From positions 55,925-119,924 of the forward strand of contig NZ_LMJT01000012.1 of the NCBI RefSeq assembly GCF_001429395.1: a stretch of 64,000 nt of DNA. The letters run 5' to 3'. Under the pieces are notes generated by a model. It did not search any database. It saw nothing but the letters and a program-made list of their open reading frames with translations, and had not been told where the DNA came from. Below, in pieces: positions 47,734-56,886 of the stretch (the first letter of the stretch is position 1; each line of letters begins with the position of its first letter). The position numbers were made by a program, and so were the translations under genes. The DNA is from Allobosea sp. Root381 (GTDB lineage Bacteria > Pseudomonadota > Alphaproteobacteria > Rhizobiales > Beijerinckiaceae).

Positions 47734-49536
47734 ATGGAAGCCATGCAGCAAGACGAGCTCAACCGCCTCGTGGCGGACACGAAAGAAGGCCGGCTGTCGC
47801 GTCGCTCCTTCATCGGCAGACTGGCTGGGGTCGGCATTGCGGCGCCGTTCGCGAGCCGGATCCTCGCCTGGAACGACGTGGCCATGGCGAATGCGACGCT
47901 TGAATACAAGCCGAGCAAGGCCGGCGGCGGCGGCCCGCTAAAAATGCTGCTTTGGCAGGCCCCGACGTTGCTGAACCCCCATTTCGCCGCGGGTACCAAG
48001 GAGCAGGTCGCCTCCCGCGTCTTCTTCGAGCCGCTCGCAGGGTGGGACAAGGAGGGCAACCTCGTCCCGCAGCTCGCCGCCGTGGTTCCCAGCAAAGCCA
48101 ATGGCGGCCTGTCAGAGGACGGCACGAGCGTCGTATGGACGCTGAAGCAGGGCGTAAAATGGCATGACGGCAGGCCGTTTACTGCCGATGACGTCGTCTT
48201 CACCTGGGAATATGCGAGGGATCCGGAAACCGCCGCGTACACCTCCGGCGCCTACAGGGATATCCAGGTCGAGAAGATCGACGATTTCACGGTGAAGGTG
48301 GTCTTCGCCAGGCCGACGCCGTTCTGGGCCGACCCCTTCGTCGGCGTCGCCGGCATGATCCTCCCGAAGCATCATTTTGGCGAGTACAAGGGCGCCAGAT
48401 CGCGCGAGGCCCCGGCCAATCTCAAGCCTGTCGGCACCGGCCCCTACAAGTTCGCCGAGTTCAAGCCGGGCGACATCCTCACCGGTACGCGCAACGAGGA
48501 CTACCACGTCCGAAACCAGCCGCATTTCGATAGCATCGAACTCAAGGGAGGCGGTGACGCGGTCTCGGCGGCGCGCGCCGTGCTGCAGACCGGCGAGTTC
48601 GACTATGCCTGGAACCTCCAGGTCGAGGACGAGGTCCTCAAACGCATGGAGAACGGGGGGCGGGGGCGCGTCATCGCATCGCCGGCGGGCGATCTGGAAT
48701 TCATCACGCTCAACACAACCGACCCATGGACCGAGGTCGACGGCGAGCGCTCCAGCGTCAAGACCAAGCACCCGACGCTGAGCGATCCGGCCGTGCGCGC
48801 GGCGATCAACCTGCTGATCGACCGCGACTCCATCCAGAAGTTCATCTACGGACGCGGCGGCACCGCCACGGCGAGCTTCGTCAACGAGCCGAAGCAATTC
48901 AAATCGACGAAGCTCAAATACGAGTTCAACATCGACAAGGCCAACAAACTCCTCGACGACGCCGGCTGGAAGAAGGGCGCCGACGGCATCCGCGAGAAGG
49001 ACGGCAAGAAGCTCAAATACGTCTTCCAAACCGCAATCAATGCCCCGCGCCAAAAGACGCAGGCGATCATCAAGCAGGCCTGCCAGAAGGCCGGCATCGA
49101 TCTCGAACTGAAGTCGGTGACGCCTTCGGTGTTCTTTTCATCCGATCTCGCCAACCCGGATACGAACACGAAATTCTACTGCGACATGCAGATGTACACG
49201 ACGTCTCAATCTCAGCCGGATCCGGAGCGGAGCCTCAACCAGTTCGTGTCGTGGGAGATCGCGACCAAGGAGAACAAGTGGCAGGGCCGGAATATCTCGC
49301 GCTATTCCGACCCTGCTGCCGACGAGGCTTATCGCGCATCCCAGAAGGAACTCGATCCGGTCAGGCGGGCCGAACTGCTGATCAAGGTCAACGAGATCTT
49401 CTGCGAGGCCAACGTCATTCTGCCTGTGCTGTCGCGCACGCGGCTGGTCGCCGCCGGCACGCGGTTGAACGTCGACCATTCGGGCTGGGATGCGGACACC
49501 TGGAATCTGGGGGCTTGGTATCGCGATACTGCCTGA
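47734..49536 (+). CDS. orphan ABC transporter solute-binding protein (SBP family 5)
   Basis: The roughly 600-residue periplasmic protein has a Tat-like leader (SRRSFIGRLAGVGIAAPFAS) and family 5 landmarks: VPSKANGGLSEDGTSVVWTL, then GVKWHDGRPFTADDVVFTWE, and GTGPYKFAEFKPGD. No permease or ATPase is adjacent, so it must use a transporter encoded elsewhere. It is divergent from an M20 amidohydrolase, which suggests that an acyl-amino acid or small peptide is taken up and hydrolysed (inference). The start may be 47734 or 47743. Confidence 0.9.
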   Translation: MEAMQQDELNRLVADTKEGRLSRRSFIGRLAGVGIAAPFASRILAWNDVAMANATLEYKPSKAGGGGPLKMLLWQAPTLLNPHFAAGTKEQVASRVFFEPLAGWDKEGNLVPQLAAVVPSKANGGLSEDGTSVVWTLKQGVKWHDGRPFTADDVVFTWEYARDPETAAYTSGAYRDIQVEKIDDFTVKVVFARPTPFWADPFVGVAGMILPKHHFGEYKGARSREAPANLKPVGTGPYKFAEFKPGDILTGTRNEDYHVRNQPHFDSIELKGGGDAVSAARAVLQTGEFDYAWNLQVEDEVLKRMENGGRGRVIASPAGDLEFITLNTTDPWTEVDGERSSVKTKHPTLSDPAVRAAINLLIDRDSIQKFIYGRGGTATASFVNEPKQFKSTKLKYEFNIDKANKLLDDAGWKKGADGIREKDGKKLKYVFQTAINAPRQKTQAIIKQACQKAGIDLELKSVTPSVFFSSDLANPDTNTKFYCDMQMYTTSQSQPDPERSLNQFVSWEIATKENKWQGRNISRYSDPAADEAYRASQKELDPVRRAELLIKVNEIFCEANVILPVLSRTRLVAAGTRLNVDHSGWDADTWNLGAWYRDTA

Positions 49537-49592
49537 ACCCGAAGTGCAAGCGCCGCATCCCGCGCTTCGCATGACTAGGGTGCCCGTACGCG

Positions 49593-50489
49593 TTACGATG
49601 TGTCGCGCAGATGCTGCATCAGTTCGTCCAGGAACAGGCGCCCGGCCAACTGGAGAGAGTGGCGGCTGCGATAGATCGCATGCAGCGACACCGTTCGGGG
49701 CCGCCACCCGGGAAGCACATGGCGAAGCAGGCCACTGCGGAGATCGTCGCGGCATAGCGTGATCGGAATGCGCGCCATGCCGAGCCCCTGGAGTGCCGAT
49801 TTATAGGCGACCGACAGGCTGTTGGTGATGAAGCGCCCGCGCACCCGGACATCGGCTTCCTCGCCTGTGTCGGAGACAAGCCGCAACTGCGCATGGCGTT
49901 CTCCAGCCCACCAGTCGATCGCGTCGAGATCGACCAGATCGGCCGGCTCGCGGATTTCCGGAGCGCGATCCAGCCAGGACGGCGCCGCGACCAGCACGTA
50001 TTCGGCGTGCCGGATGCGGCGCGCGATCATGTCCGCGTCGGCTAGATCGCTGCCGGACGCGATGATCGCGATGTCGTAACTGTCCATCGAGGACGGCTTG
50101 GTGCCGTCCGACAGGTCGAGCGTGACGGTGACGAGTGGATAGCGGATGGCGAACGCGATGCAGAAGCCGGCGACCGCGCGCTCGGCCAGTGAAGAGGGGC
50201 AGGCGATCCTCAGCGATCCCGTGGGCTTCGAAAGGCTTTCCTGGACGGTCTGGAGCGCCCGGTCTCCCTCGGTCCGAATGGCGTCGCCGCGGCGCGCCAG
50301 CTCGATGCCGATCGGTGTTGCCGTGAAATGGCGCGACGATCGATCGATCAGGCGCACGCCCAGCCGCTTTTCCAGTTCGTCGATCCGGCGGCTCAAACGC
50401 GATTTTGGGATGCCGCTCCGATTGCTGGCGAGGGTGAAGCTGCCTGCCTCGATGACGAGCGAAAGAAGGGCCAGGTCGTCATGCATCAA
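49593..50489 (-). CDS. LysR-family transcriptional regulator
   Basis: The 298-residue LTTR has an N-terminal helix-turn-helix (LSLVIEAGSFTLASNRSGIP, KSRLSRRIDELEKRLGVRL) and an effector domain. It is divergent from the XapX / hydrolase / amidohydrolase cluster, which it probably controls. It resembles the group of LTTRs whose HTH reads GIPKSRLSRRI. Confidence 0.92.
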   Translation of the reverse strand: MMHDDLALLSLVIEAGSFTLASNRSGIPKSRLSRRIDELEKRLGVRLIDRSSRHFTATPIGIELARRGDAIRTEGDRALQTVQESLSKPTGSLRIACPSSLAERAVAGFCIAFAIRYPLVTVTLDLSDGTKPSSMDSYDIAIIASGSDLADADMIARRIRHAEYVLVAAPSWLDRAPEIREPADLVDLDAIDWWAGERHAQLRLVSDTGEEADVRVRGRFITNSLSVAYKSALQGLGMARIPITLCRDDLRSGLLRHVLPGWRPRTVSLHAIYRSRHSLQLAGRLFLDELMQHLRDTS

Positions 50490-50834
50490 TGAAGCGGAAG
50501 CGGCCGGAGGGATACCAAATCCAATATGATGCCAAGCCTATGCCAGCGCAAATTATGTCGCGCGCGCAGGCGCTCGGCCACGCTTGCGCCACTTCCGGAC
50601 CTTGAGGCCTTGCCCGAGAGCGGCCGTTCTGGAGACGCCTGACTTGGTCGCGAAAAGCCGTAGCTCGGATTTCAACGTGGCCTTATGATGCGGAAGCCCT
50701 GCAGGCGGTTGGCTAGAGTGCCATTATTGCGACCTGCGCAATTCAATAGGGCCAGTTCCGAGAATTCTCAGCAATGGTGATCATCGGTATCTAGCTTCGG
50801 GGCCATCACGCAGCCGGATAGAGGACCGATACGA
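50490..50834. other. intergenic region with a possible weak IS trace
   Basis: This stretch upstream of the XapX cluster has no gene. On the minus strand around 50570-50670, a frame with KVRKWRKRGRAPA faintly resembles the helix-turn-helix of IS481-type transposases (TVAKWRKRxSVAD), but it is short and unsupported by further motifs. The LysR and XapX promoters must lie here. Confidence 0.3.
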
Positions 50835-50954
50835 ATGCCCGATCAGATCAGACTCCTGCAGCGGGCCGGCTGCCCAACGGTGGCCGAGCCTAATGCACAA
50901 GGGTTGTTTTCGAAGAAGATCGGGCTGTTTCGGAATCCGCGGCGGCAACCATGA
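50835..50954 (+). CDS. possible 39-residue ORF coupled to xapX
   Basis: An ATG at 50835, with GAGGA about 11 nt upstream, opens a 39-codon frame (MPDQIRLLQRAGCPTVAEPN onward) that ends in a TGA overlapping the xapX ATG (ATGA). The layout would allow translational coupling. It has no recognised domain. It may be chance. Confidence 0.35.
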   Translation: MPDQIRLLQRAGCPTVAEPNAQGLFSKKIGLFRNPRRQP

Positions 50955-51202
50955 GCCAGCTGCATCCCTATCTGATCTCGCTCGTCGTCGGGCTAGGGGT
51001 CGGTGTGGCCTACGGCCTCGTTTCCGTCCGGTCACCGGCTCCGCCGATCATCGCTCTGCTCGGCCTGCTGGGCATGCTGGCCGGCGAAGCCGGCGTGCAG
51101 TGGCTGAAAGGCCATGCGAACGTCCTGCAGGCATGCCTTCACGAGAAATCCTTCGCCCTACGTCCATCCGACAAGGCGCCGAAGAACAACGACCTCGGCT
51201 GA
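50951..51202 (+). CDS. XapX domain protein (DUF1427 family)
   Basis: The 83-residue membrane protein has two hydrophobic segments with the family core GLGVGVAYGLVSVRSPAPPI followed by IALLGLLGMLAGE. XapX proteins are small, of unknown function, and often lie next to amidohydrolase and isochorismatase-like genes, as here. The extra C-terminal tail of about 25 residues carries a Cys and several Lys. It lies 43 nt upstream of the hydrolase gene. Confidence 0.88.
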   Translation: MSQLHPYLISLVVGLGVGVAYGLVSVRSPAPPIIALLGLLGMLAGEAGVQWLKGHANVLQACLHEKSFALRPSDKAPKNNDLG

Positions 51203-51245
51203 GGTCTTCTGCATCAACTCCGATCAATCGAAAGGGAACGTATCC

Positions 51246-51935
51246 ATGTCCGGCAAGCTCCAGGTCCTCACACCTCAGAACAGCCAGCTCATCTTCATCG
51301 ACCAGCAGCCGCAGATGGCTTTCGGTGTCCAGTCGATCGACCGGCAGCTGCTGAAGAACAACGTCGTAGGCCTCGCCAAGGCGGCGAAAGTCTTCGGCAT
51401 CCCGACGACCATCACCACCGTCGAGACGGAAAGCTTCTCGGGCCACACCTATCCGGAGCTGCTCGCGGTGTTCCCGGAGGCACCGGTGCTGGAGCGGACC
51501 TCGATGAACTCCTGGGACGACCTGAAGGTGCGTGAGGCATTGGGGGCCAACGCGGCCGGGGGGCGCAAGAAGATCGTCGTGTCTGGTCTCTGGACCGAGG
51601 TTTGCAACACGACCTTCGCGCTGTCCTGCCTCGCCGACACCGATTACGAGATCTATATGGTGGCCGACGCTTCAGGCGGCACCACTGCCGACGCGCACAA
51701 ATACGCCATGGACCGCATGGTTCAGGTCGGCGTCGTACCTGTGACCTGGCAGCAGGTCCTCCTGGAGTGGCAGCGCGACTGGGCGCGGCGCGAGACCTAC
51801 GACGCGCTCATCTCCATCGTGCAGGAGCATTCCGGCGCCTACGGCATGGGCGTCGATTACGCCTACACCATGGTGCACAAGGCGCCCGAGCGCGCGACGC
51901 ACGGGCCGATCTTGGCACCCAAGCCGGCCGCCTGA
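51246..51935 (+). CDS. isochorismatase-like (YcaC-type) cysteine hydrolase
   Basis: The 229-residue protein has an isochorismatase-fold core with the Asp in IFIDQQPQMAF and the nucleophilic cysteine in SGLWTEVCNTTFALSCLA. The overall pattern matches YcaC-like hydrolases, which are of unknown physiological substrate. The C terminus (HSGAYGMGVDYAYTMV) is conserved in this subgroup. It probably hydrolyses an amide or acyl bond in the pathway of the neighbouring amidohydrolase. The ATG at 51246 is preceded by AAAGGGAA. Confidence 0.85.
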   Translation: MSGKLQVLTPQNSQLIFIDQQPQMAFGVQSIDRQLLKNNVVGLAKAAKVFGIPTTITTVETESFSGHTYPELLAVFPEAPVLERTSMNSWDDLKVREALGANAAGGRKKIVVSGLWTEVCNTTFALSCLADTDYEIYMVADASGGTTADAHKYAMDRMVQVGVVPVTWQQVLLEWQRDWARRETYDALISIVQEHSGAYGMGVDYAYTMVHKAPERATHGPILAPKPAA

Positions 51936-52067
51936 CGAGCTCCGCTCAACGGGTCGGTTTGGCGGTCCCGCCGCACCGGCCCGTCCACGCCTATCGCGGC
52001 ACGGTCGAGGCTACGTATTTCCCCGGCTCACGGAATCATCTCCGGCAAAAGGGAGGAACCAAGGACC

Positions 52068-54008
52068 ATGGTCGAAAACACCCGACGCCAGACCCTCATG
52101 GGCGCTGCGGCCGCCGCACTTCTCACATCGACCCGTTCGCATGCGAAGGAGAACGTCATGGCCAGCAAGGACATGATCATCGTCAACGCCAAGGTGACGA
52201 CCCTCGACCGGCAGAATCCGACCGCCGATGCCGTCGCCATCCGCGACGGGCGCTTCCTGCTCGTCGGCTCCCAGGCCGAGGCCCGGGCCGCCGCACCGGA
52301 GGCGGAGATCGTCGACGCCAAGGGGCGCCGTGTGATCCCCGGCCTCATCGACAGCCATACCCACATCATCCGCGGCGGACTGAACTACAATATGGAGTTG
52401 CGCTGGGACGGCGTGCCGAGCCTGTCAGAGGCACTTGGGATGCTCAAGGCACAGGTCGCACGCACGCCAGCACCGCAATGGGTGCGCGTGGTCGGCGGAT
52501 TCACCGAGCATCAGTTCGCGGAGAAGCGGCTGCCGACGCTGGACGAGATCAACGCCATCGCGCCCGACACGCCGGTCTTCATCCTGCATCTCTACGATCG
52601 GGCCCTGCTCAATGCCGCCGCGCTGCGCGTCGTCGGCTACACGAAGGCGACTCCGAACCCGCCCGGCGGCGAGATCGTCCGAGATGCCGCGGGCAACCCG
52701 ACCGGCCTGCTGCTGGCGCAGCCTAACGCCACGATCCTCTACTCGACCCTGGCCAAGGGGCCGGCCTTGCCACCGGAGTACCAGGTCAACTCGACGCGCC
52801 ACTTCATGCGCGAGCTCAATGCGCTCGGCGTCACCAGCGTGGTCGATGCCGGCGGTGGCTTCCAGAACTATCCCGACGATTACGAGATCATCGAGAAGCT
52901 GCACGCCGACGGCCAGATGACCGTGCGCATCAGCTACAACCTCTTCACGCAGAAGCCCAAGGATGAGCTCGCCGACTTCTCGTCCTGGGTGAAGCAAGTC
53001 TCGCCGGGACAGGGCGACGACGTCTACCGTCACAATGGTGCCGGTGAAATGCTGGTCTATTCCGCAGCGGATTTCGAGGATTTCCGCGTCGAACGGCCGG
53101 ACATGCCGCCCAGCATGGAGGCCGATCTCGAGCCGGTGGTGCGTCTGCTGGCCGAGAACCGCTGGCCCTGGCGATTGCATGCCACATACGACCAAACGAT
53201 CGACCGGGCGCTCGACGTGTTCGAGAAGGTCAACCGCGACGTGCCTCTCGCCGGCATCAACTGGTTCTTCGACCATGCCGAGACCATCAGCGACCGCAAC
53301 ATCGACCGGGTCGCGGCGCTGGGCGGCGGCATCGCCGTTCAGCACCGCATGACCTTCCAGGGCGAGTATTTCGTCGAGCGCTACGGGGCGAAGGCGGCGG
53401 AGCGCTCCCCGCCGATCCGCAGGATGATGGAGGCAGGCGTGCCCGTCGGCGCCGGCACCGATGCGACCCGTGTCGCCAGCTACAACCCGTGGCTCTCGCT
53501 GTCCTGGCTGGTGACGTCGAAGACGGTGGGAGGCCTGGCCCTCTACCCGCAGCACAACCGCCTCGACCGCGAGACCGCATTGCGGCTGTGGACGGAGGCG
53601 AACACCTGGTTTTCGAACGAGCAGGGCAAGAAGGGGCAGATCAAGGCCGGGCAGCTTGCCGATCTCGTGATGTTGTCGGACGACTATTTCTCGGTGCCGG
53701 AAAGCGACATCGTCCACCTGCGATCCGTCCTCACCGTGCTCGGAGGCAAGGTCGTGCATGGCGAGGGCGACCATGCGTCCCGCGCCCCCGGCCTCCCACC
53801 TCCGATGCCGGACTGGTCGCCGGTCGCGACGGTCGGAGGCTACTACAAGACCAAGGAAGCTCGCGCCAAGCTCGCGTTGAACTGCAGCTGCGTGAACGAC
53901 TGCGCCGTGCACGCGCATGATCATGCGGCAGCTCTCGGCGCGCATGTTCCTGCCGCGGACGCCCGTAGCTTCTGGGGGGCTCTCGGCTGCGGATGCTGGG
54001 CCGTCTGA
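52068..54008 (+). CDS. YtcJ-like amidohydrolase with Cys/His-rich C-terminal tail
   Basis: The 646-residue protein has a Tat-like leader (RRQTLMGAAAAALL) or uses the inner Met near residue 31. The amidohydrolase core has VIPGLIDSHTHIIRGG near the N terminus and the YtcJ-family segment HATYDQTIDRALDVFEKVNR. The metal site is completed by GAGTDATR. The last roughly 45 residues add a cysteine/histidine-rich tail (NCSCVNDCAVHAHDHAA and GALGCGCWAV) beyond the normal end, which may bind a metal. It lies in the XapX cluster before the MFS gene. The substrate is unknown. Confidence 0.85.
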   Translation: MVENTRRQTLMGAAAAALLTSTRSHAKENVMASKDMIIVNAKVTTLDRQNPTADAVAIRDGRFLLVGSQAEARAAAPEAEIVDAKGRRVIPGLIDSHTHIIRGGLNYNMELRWDGVPSLSEALGMLKAQVARTPAPQWVRVVGGFTEHQFAEKRLPTLDEINAIAPDTPVFILHLYDRALLNAAALRVVGYTKATPNPPGGEIVRDAAGNPTGLLLAQPNATILYSTLAKGPALPPEYQVNSTRHFMRELNALGVTSVVDAGGGFQNYPDDYEIIEKLHADGQMTVRISYNLFTQKPKDELADFSSWVKQVSPGQGDDVYRHNGAGEMLVYSAADFEDFRVERPDMPPSMEADLEPVVRLLAENRWPWRLHATYDQTIDRALDVFEKVNRDVPLAGINWFFDHAETISDRNIDRVAALGGGIAVQHRMTFQGEYFVERYGAKAAERSPPIRRMMEAGVPVGAGTDATRVASYNPWLSLSWLVTSKTVGGLALYPQHNRLDRETALRLWTEANTWFSNEQGKKGQIKAGQLADLVMLSDDYFSVPESDIVHLRSVLTVLGGKVVHGEGDHASRAPGLPPPMPDWSPVATVGGYYKTKEARAKLALNCSCVNDCAVHAHDHAAALGAHVPAADARSFWGALGCGCWAV

Positions 54009-54120
54009 CCTCGCGGCTGCCTGGCAGCGATCGAGTTTCGTCCGCGCCGCCAACCAAGCGGCGTGGCCGAAGCGGTTTCAATGAATTTGGCCCGCCGGAA
54101 GGCGGGCAAAAGGAGCGGGC

Positions 54121-55713
54121 ATGACTGCGCTGCAACCGACGAAATCCACTGATGCGTCCGGGCCGCTGAGCTTTCCGGTCTTCCGGGCGCTGTGGATCGC
54201 GACGATCATCTCGAATGTCGGCACCTGGATGCACGATGTCGGCGCGGGCTGGCTGATGACTTCGCTGTCGCCGAACCCGCTGCTCGTCGCGCTGGTTCAG
54301 GCCGCGACCACGCTGCCGATGTTCCTGTTCGCCCTCCCGGCCGGGGCGATGGCCGATATCGTCGACCGGCGGAAAATGCTGCTGGCGGCCCAGACCCTCG
54401 GCCTGATCGCCGCGGCCATCCTGGCGGTCCTGACTGCCCAGGGTCTCACCACGCCCGAGGTTCTGCTGGCGGCGACCTTCGTCCTCGGCATCGCCGCGGC
54501 GCTGAGCGCGCCGGTGTTCCAGGCGATCGTGCCCGAACTGGTCGACAAGCCGGCCCTGCCGGACGCGATTGCGTTGAACAGCCTCGGCGTCAACATCTCG
54601 CGCGCGATCGGCCCGGCGCTCGGCGGCGTCATCGTCGCCTTTGCCGGGACGCCCGCCGTCTTCGCTTTGAATGCGATATCGGTTCTGGCCGTGCTTCTGG
54701 TGCTGTTCACCTGGAAGCGCCCCGAAACCGTTCGCGCCCTGCCAGCGGAACACTTCTTCGGCGCGCTGAAGGCCGGATATCGCTACACCCGGCACTCGCC
54801 CGCCATGCGGCTCGTGCTGGTCAGGGCGGTGGGCTTCTTCCTGTTCGGGAGCGGGCTATGGGCGATGCTGCCGCTCGTCGCTCGACGTGGACTGATGCTC
54901 GACGCGGCGGGCTATGGCGCGCTGCTGGGCTGCATGGGAGCCGGCGCCGTGCTGGGCGCGATCGCGCTGAAGCGATTGCGGAAGGCGATCTCCGCCAACA
55001 CGATCTCTGTCGGGGCAACGCTGCTCTTCGCGCTGGCGACGCTGGCGCTGGCGCTTGTTCCCAATGCCTGGATCGCCGGAGCGGTGATGTTCGCGGCCGG
55101 CCTCGCCTGGATCGGCATGCTGACGGCGCTGAACGTCGCGGCGCAGATGGCCTCGGCGGGATGGGTGAAGGCGCGCGCGCTTGCTGTCTATCTGCTCGTC
55201 TTTCAGGGAGCGATGACAGGCGGCAGCATCCTGTGGGGCTCGCTGGCCGCCAGCACCAGCGTCGCTACGGCTCTGTCGGTGGCAGCCGTCGGGCAGGCGG
55301 CAGCGCTGGTCCTCGCCTTACGCTGGCGCCTGCCGCAGGATTCGACCACGGATCTCGCACCCTCGAACCATTGGGCGGAACCGGTGATCTCGGTGCAGCC
55401 GGCGGACGACCGAGGGCCCGTCCTGATCGAGATCGAGTATCGCGTGGAGCCGGCGCGGCTCGCTGAATTCGTGGACGCTTTGCGCAAATTCCGCTTCGTA
55501 CGTCAGCGCGACGGCGCGATCCGCTGGGACGTCTGGGAGGATGTCGCCGAGCCCGGCCGTGTCGTCGAAGCCTTCATCGTGGAAAGCTGGCTGGAGCATC
55601 AGCGCCAGCATGCGCGCACGACCCGCACCGACCGGCTCAATCAGGAGGTTCTGACGGCCTTCCATCTCGGCGATCGGCCTCCTGCCGTCAGGCATATGCT
55701 CAGGCCGCTCTGA
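54121..55713 (+). CDS. MFS exporter (EntS/DUF894-like) with C-terminal ABM-like domain
   Basis: The 530-residue membrane protein has about 12 spans with MFS features (FRALWIATIISNVGTWMHDV, ALPAGAMADIVDRRKMLLAA). It resembles the EntS-like DUF894 group of exporters. After residue 420 it carries a soluble domain of about 100 residues (VLIEIEYRVEPARLAEFVDA, RWDVWEDVAEPGRVVEAFIV) of the antibiotic-monooxygenase-like or dimeric alpha/beta-barrel type. It is the last gene of the XapX cluster and may export a substrate or product. Confidence 0.88.
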   Translation: MTALQPTKSTDASGPLSFPVFRALWIATIISNVGTWMHDVGAGWLMTSLSPNPLLVALVQAATTLPMFLFALPAGAMADIVDRRKMLLAAQTLGLIAAAILAVLTAQGLTTPEVLLAATFVLGIAAALSAPVFQAIVPELVDKPALPDAIALNSLGVNISRAIGPALGGVIVAFAGTPAVFALNAISVLAVLLVLFTWKRPETVRALPAEHFFGALKAGYRYTRHSPAMRLVLVRAVGFFLFGSGLWAMLPLVARRGLMLDAAGYGALLGCMGAGAVLGAIALKRLRKAISANTISVGATLLFALATLALALVPNAWIAGAVMFAAGLAWIGMLTALNVAAQMASAGWVKARALAVYLLVFQGAMTGGSILWGSLAASTSVATALSVAAVGQAAALVLALRWRLPQDSTTDLAPSNHWAEPVISVQPADDRGPVLIEIEYRVEPARLAEFVDALRKFRFVRQRDGAIRWDVWEDVAEPGRVVEAFIVESWLEHQRQHARTTRTDRLNQEVLTAFHLGDRPPAVRHMLRPL

Positions 55714-55758
55714 GCGGGCTGGCGTTCAGAAAGCCCACGCCGCCGCCGCCGATCCCGT

Positions 55759-56652
55759 TCAAGGGTTCAGATCGCGCGGGAGGTGCTCCTCGAAGAACTT
55801 CGAGAACGCCGCGATGCGCGGAGGCAGTTTCTGGAACGGGGGATAATAGAGGGTCAGCCAGAGCTCGGGTGGCGCCCACCCTTTGAAGACATGCACCAGG
55901 CGGCCGGCCCGCAGATGCTCGGCGATGTTGAAGCCGGGCAGGAGCGCTACGCCGAGGCCAGTGGCCGCCATGTCAGCGAGAACCTCGCCACTATTGGCGC
56001 CGAAAAAGCGCCCTGCCGACAGGCTGACCGTGGAGCCCCCGTCGGACAGCGACCATGTCTCGCGGCGGCTGTCGCCGCTATACGCCAGGCAGTCATCTGG
56101 CTTGAGTTCGCTCGGATGCTTCATCGCCACGAAACGGCTGCCGGGCGCGGCCACGAGTATCCTGGGAACGACGCAGATCTTCCGCCAGATCGTATACTTG
56201 TCCGATGGCTGAAGGGAGATGCGTATCGCCAGATCGTAATCGTCCTCGATGATGTTCACCAGCCCGTCCGAAAGGGAGACTTGAAAGCTCATCTTCGGAT
56301 TGAGCTTCAGGAACCCCGCGATGATTTCGGGCAGGACGGCCTTCCCCAGCCAGACCGGGGCGCTGATCCTGAGGCGGCCTTCATCGACCTTGTTGGCGTT
56401 CATGACGTCACGGCGCGCCAGGTCGATAGTCTCGAGGGCCGGCTTGATCTGCGCGGCGTAGATCGCACCGTCAGTCGTGAGCGAGACCTGTCGCGTCGTT
56501 CGGACGAACAGCTGCACGCCGAGCTCCGCCTCCAGCGCGGCGATGGCGCGCGTGACGGCTGCGGGCGTCATGTCCAGCTCGCGCGCGACCTGGGCGAAGT
56601 TCTTCTTCTCGACGGCGAGGAGAAACGTCCTAAGGCTCCGGTAATGATCCAT
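55759..56652 (-). CDS. LysR-family transcriptional regulator
   Basis: The 297-residue LTTR (HTH in FLLAVEKKNFAQVARELDMT, PAAVTRAIAALEAELGVQLF) is divergent from the DUF1622-RidA-GST genes. It starts at the ATG at 56652; the longer open frame crosses the intergenic region. A dyad lies about 22 nt upstream of its start. Confidence 0.92.
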   Translation of the reverse strand: MDHYRSLRTFLLAVEKKNFAQVARELDMTPAAVTRAIAALEAELGVQLFVRTTRQVSLTTDGAIYAAQIKPALETIDLARRDVMNANKVDEGRLRISAPVWLGKAVLPEIIAGFLKLNPKMSFQVSLSDGLVNIIEDDYDLAIRISLQPSDKYTIWRKICVVPRILVAAPGSRFVAMKHPSELKPDDCLAYSGDSRRETWSLSDGGSTVSLSAGRFFGANSGEVLADMAATGLGVALLPGFNIAEHLRAGRLVHVFKGWAPPELWLTLYYPPFQKLPPRIAAFSKFFEEHLPRDLNP

Positions 56653-56673
56653 GAGATTATTTCGGTCCTGGCA

Positions 56674-56687
56674 ATTCAATCGTGAAT
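56674..56687. promoter_or_regulatory. candidate LysR operator dyad (ATTCA-N4-TGAAT)
   Basis: A perfect 5-bp dyad nested in a wider one (GCAAT at 56671 and ATTGC at 56691) lies in AT-rich DNA between the LysR gene and DUF1622. The AT-rich context marks the divergent promoter region. Confidence 0.4.
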
Positions 56688-56886
56688 AATATTGCAATTT
56701 ATGAATGCCTGCAATCGGCCTAGTAAAAAAGGGGCGGATCGGAACGGGCCTTTGGAGGGGCCGCTCACTTTCCCACGCATCGCCTCGTCTCTCGCGAGAA
56801 TGGAGCGAGCGTCCCGGCGAGCGGCGGGCAAGCGCAGGGCGCAATCCGCTTCGGTCTGGCGCTGTCGCATTGCAGTCGAGGAGTTC

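Noticed and set aside
50560..50680. IS481-type transposase remnant upstream of xapX
   Set aside because: Only a short KVRKWRKRGR run resembles the family, too little to call.
52425..54053. A 542-codon minus-strand frame opposite the amidohydrolase
   Set aside because: Antisense shadow; the plus-strand gene has full amidohydrolase motifs.
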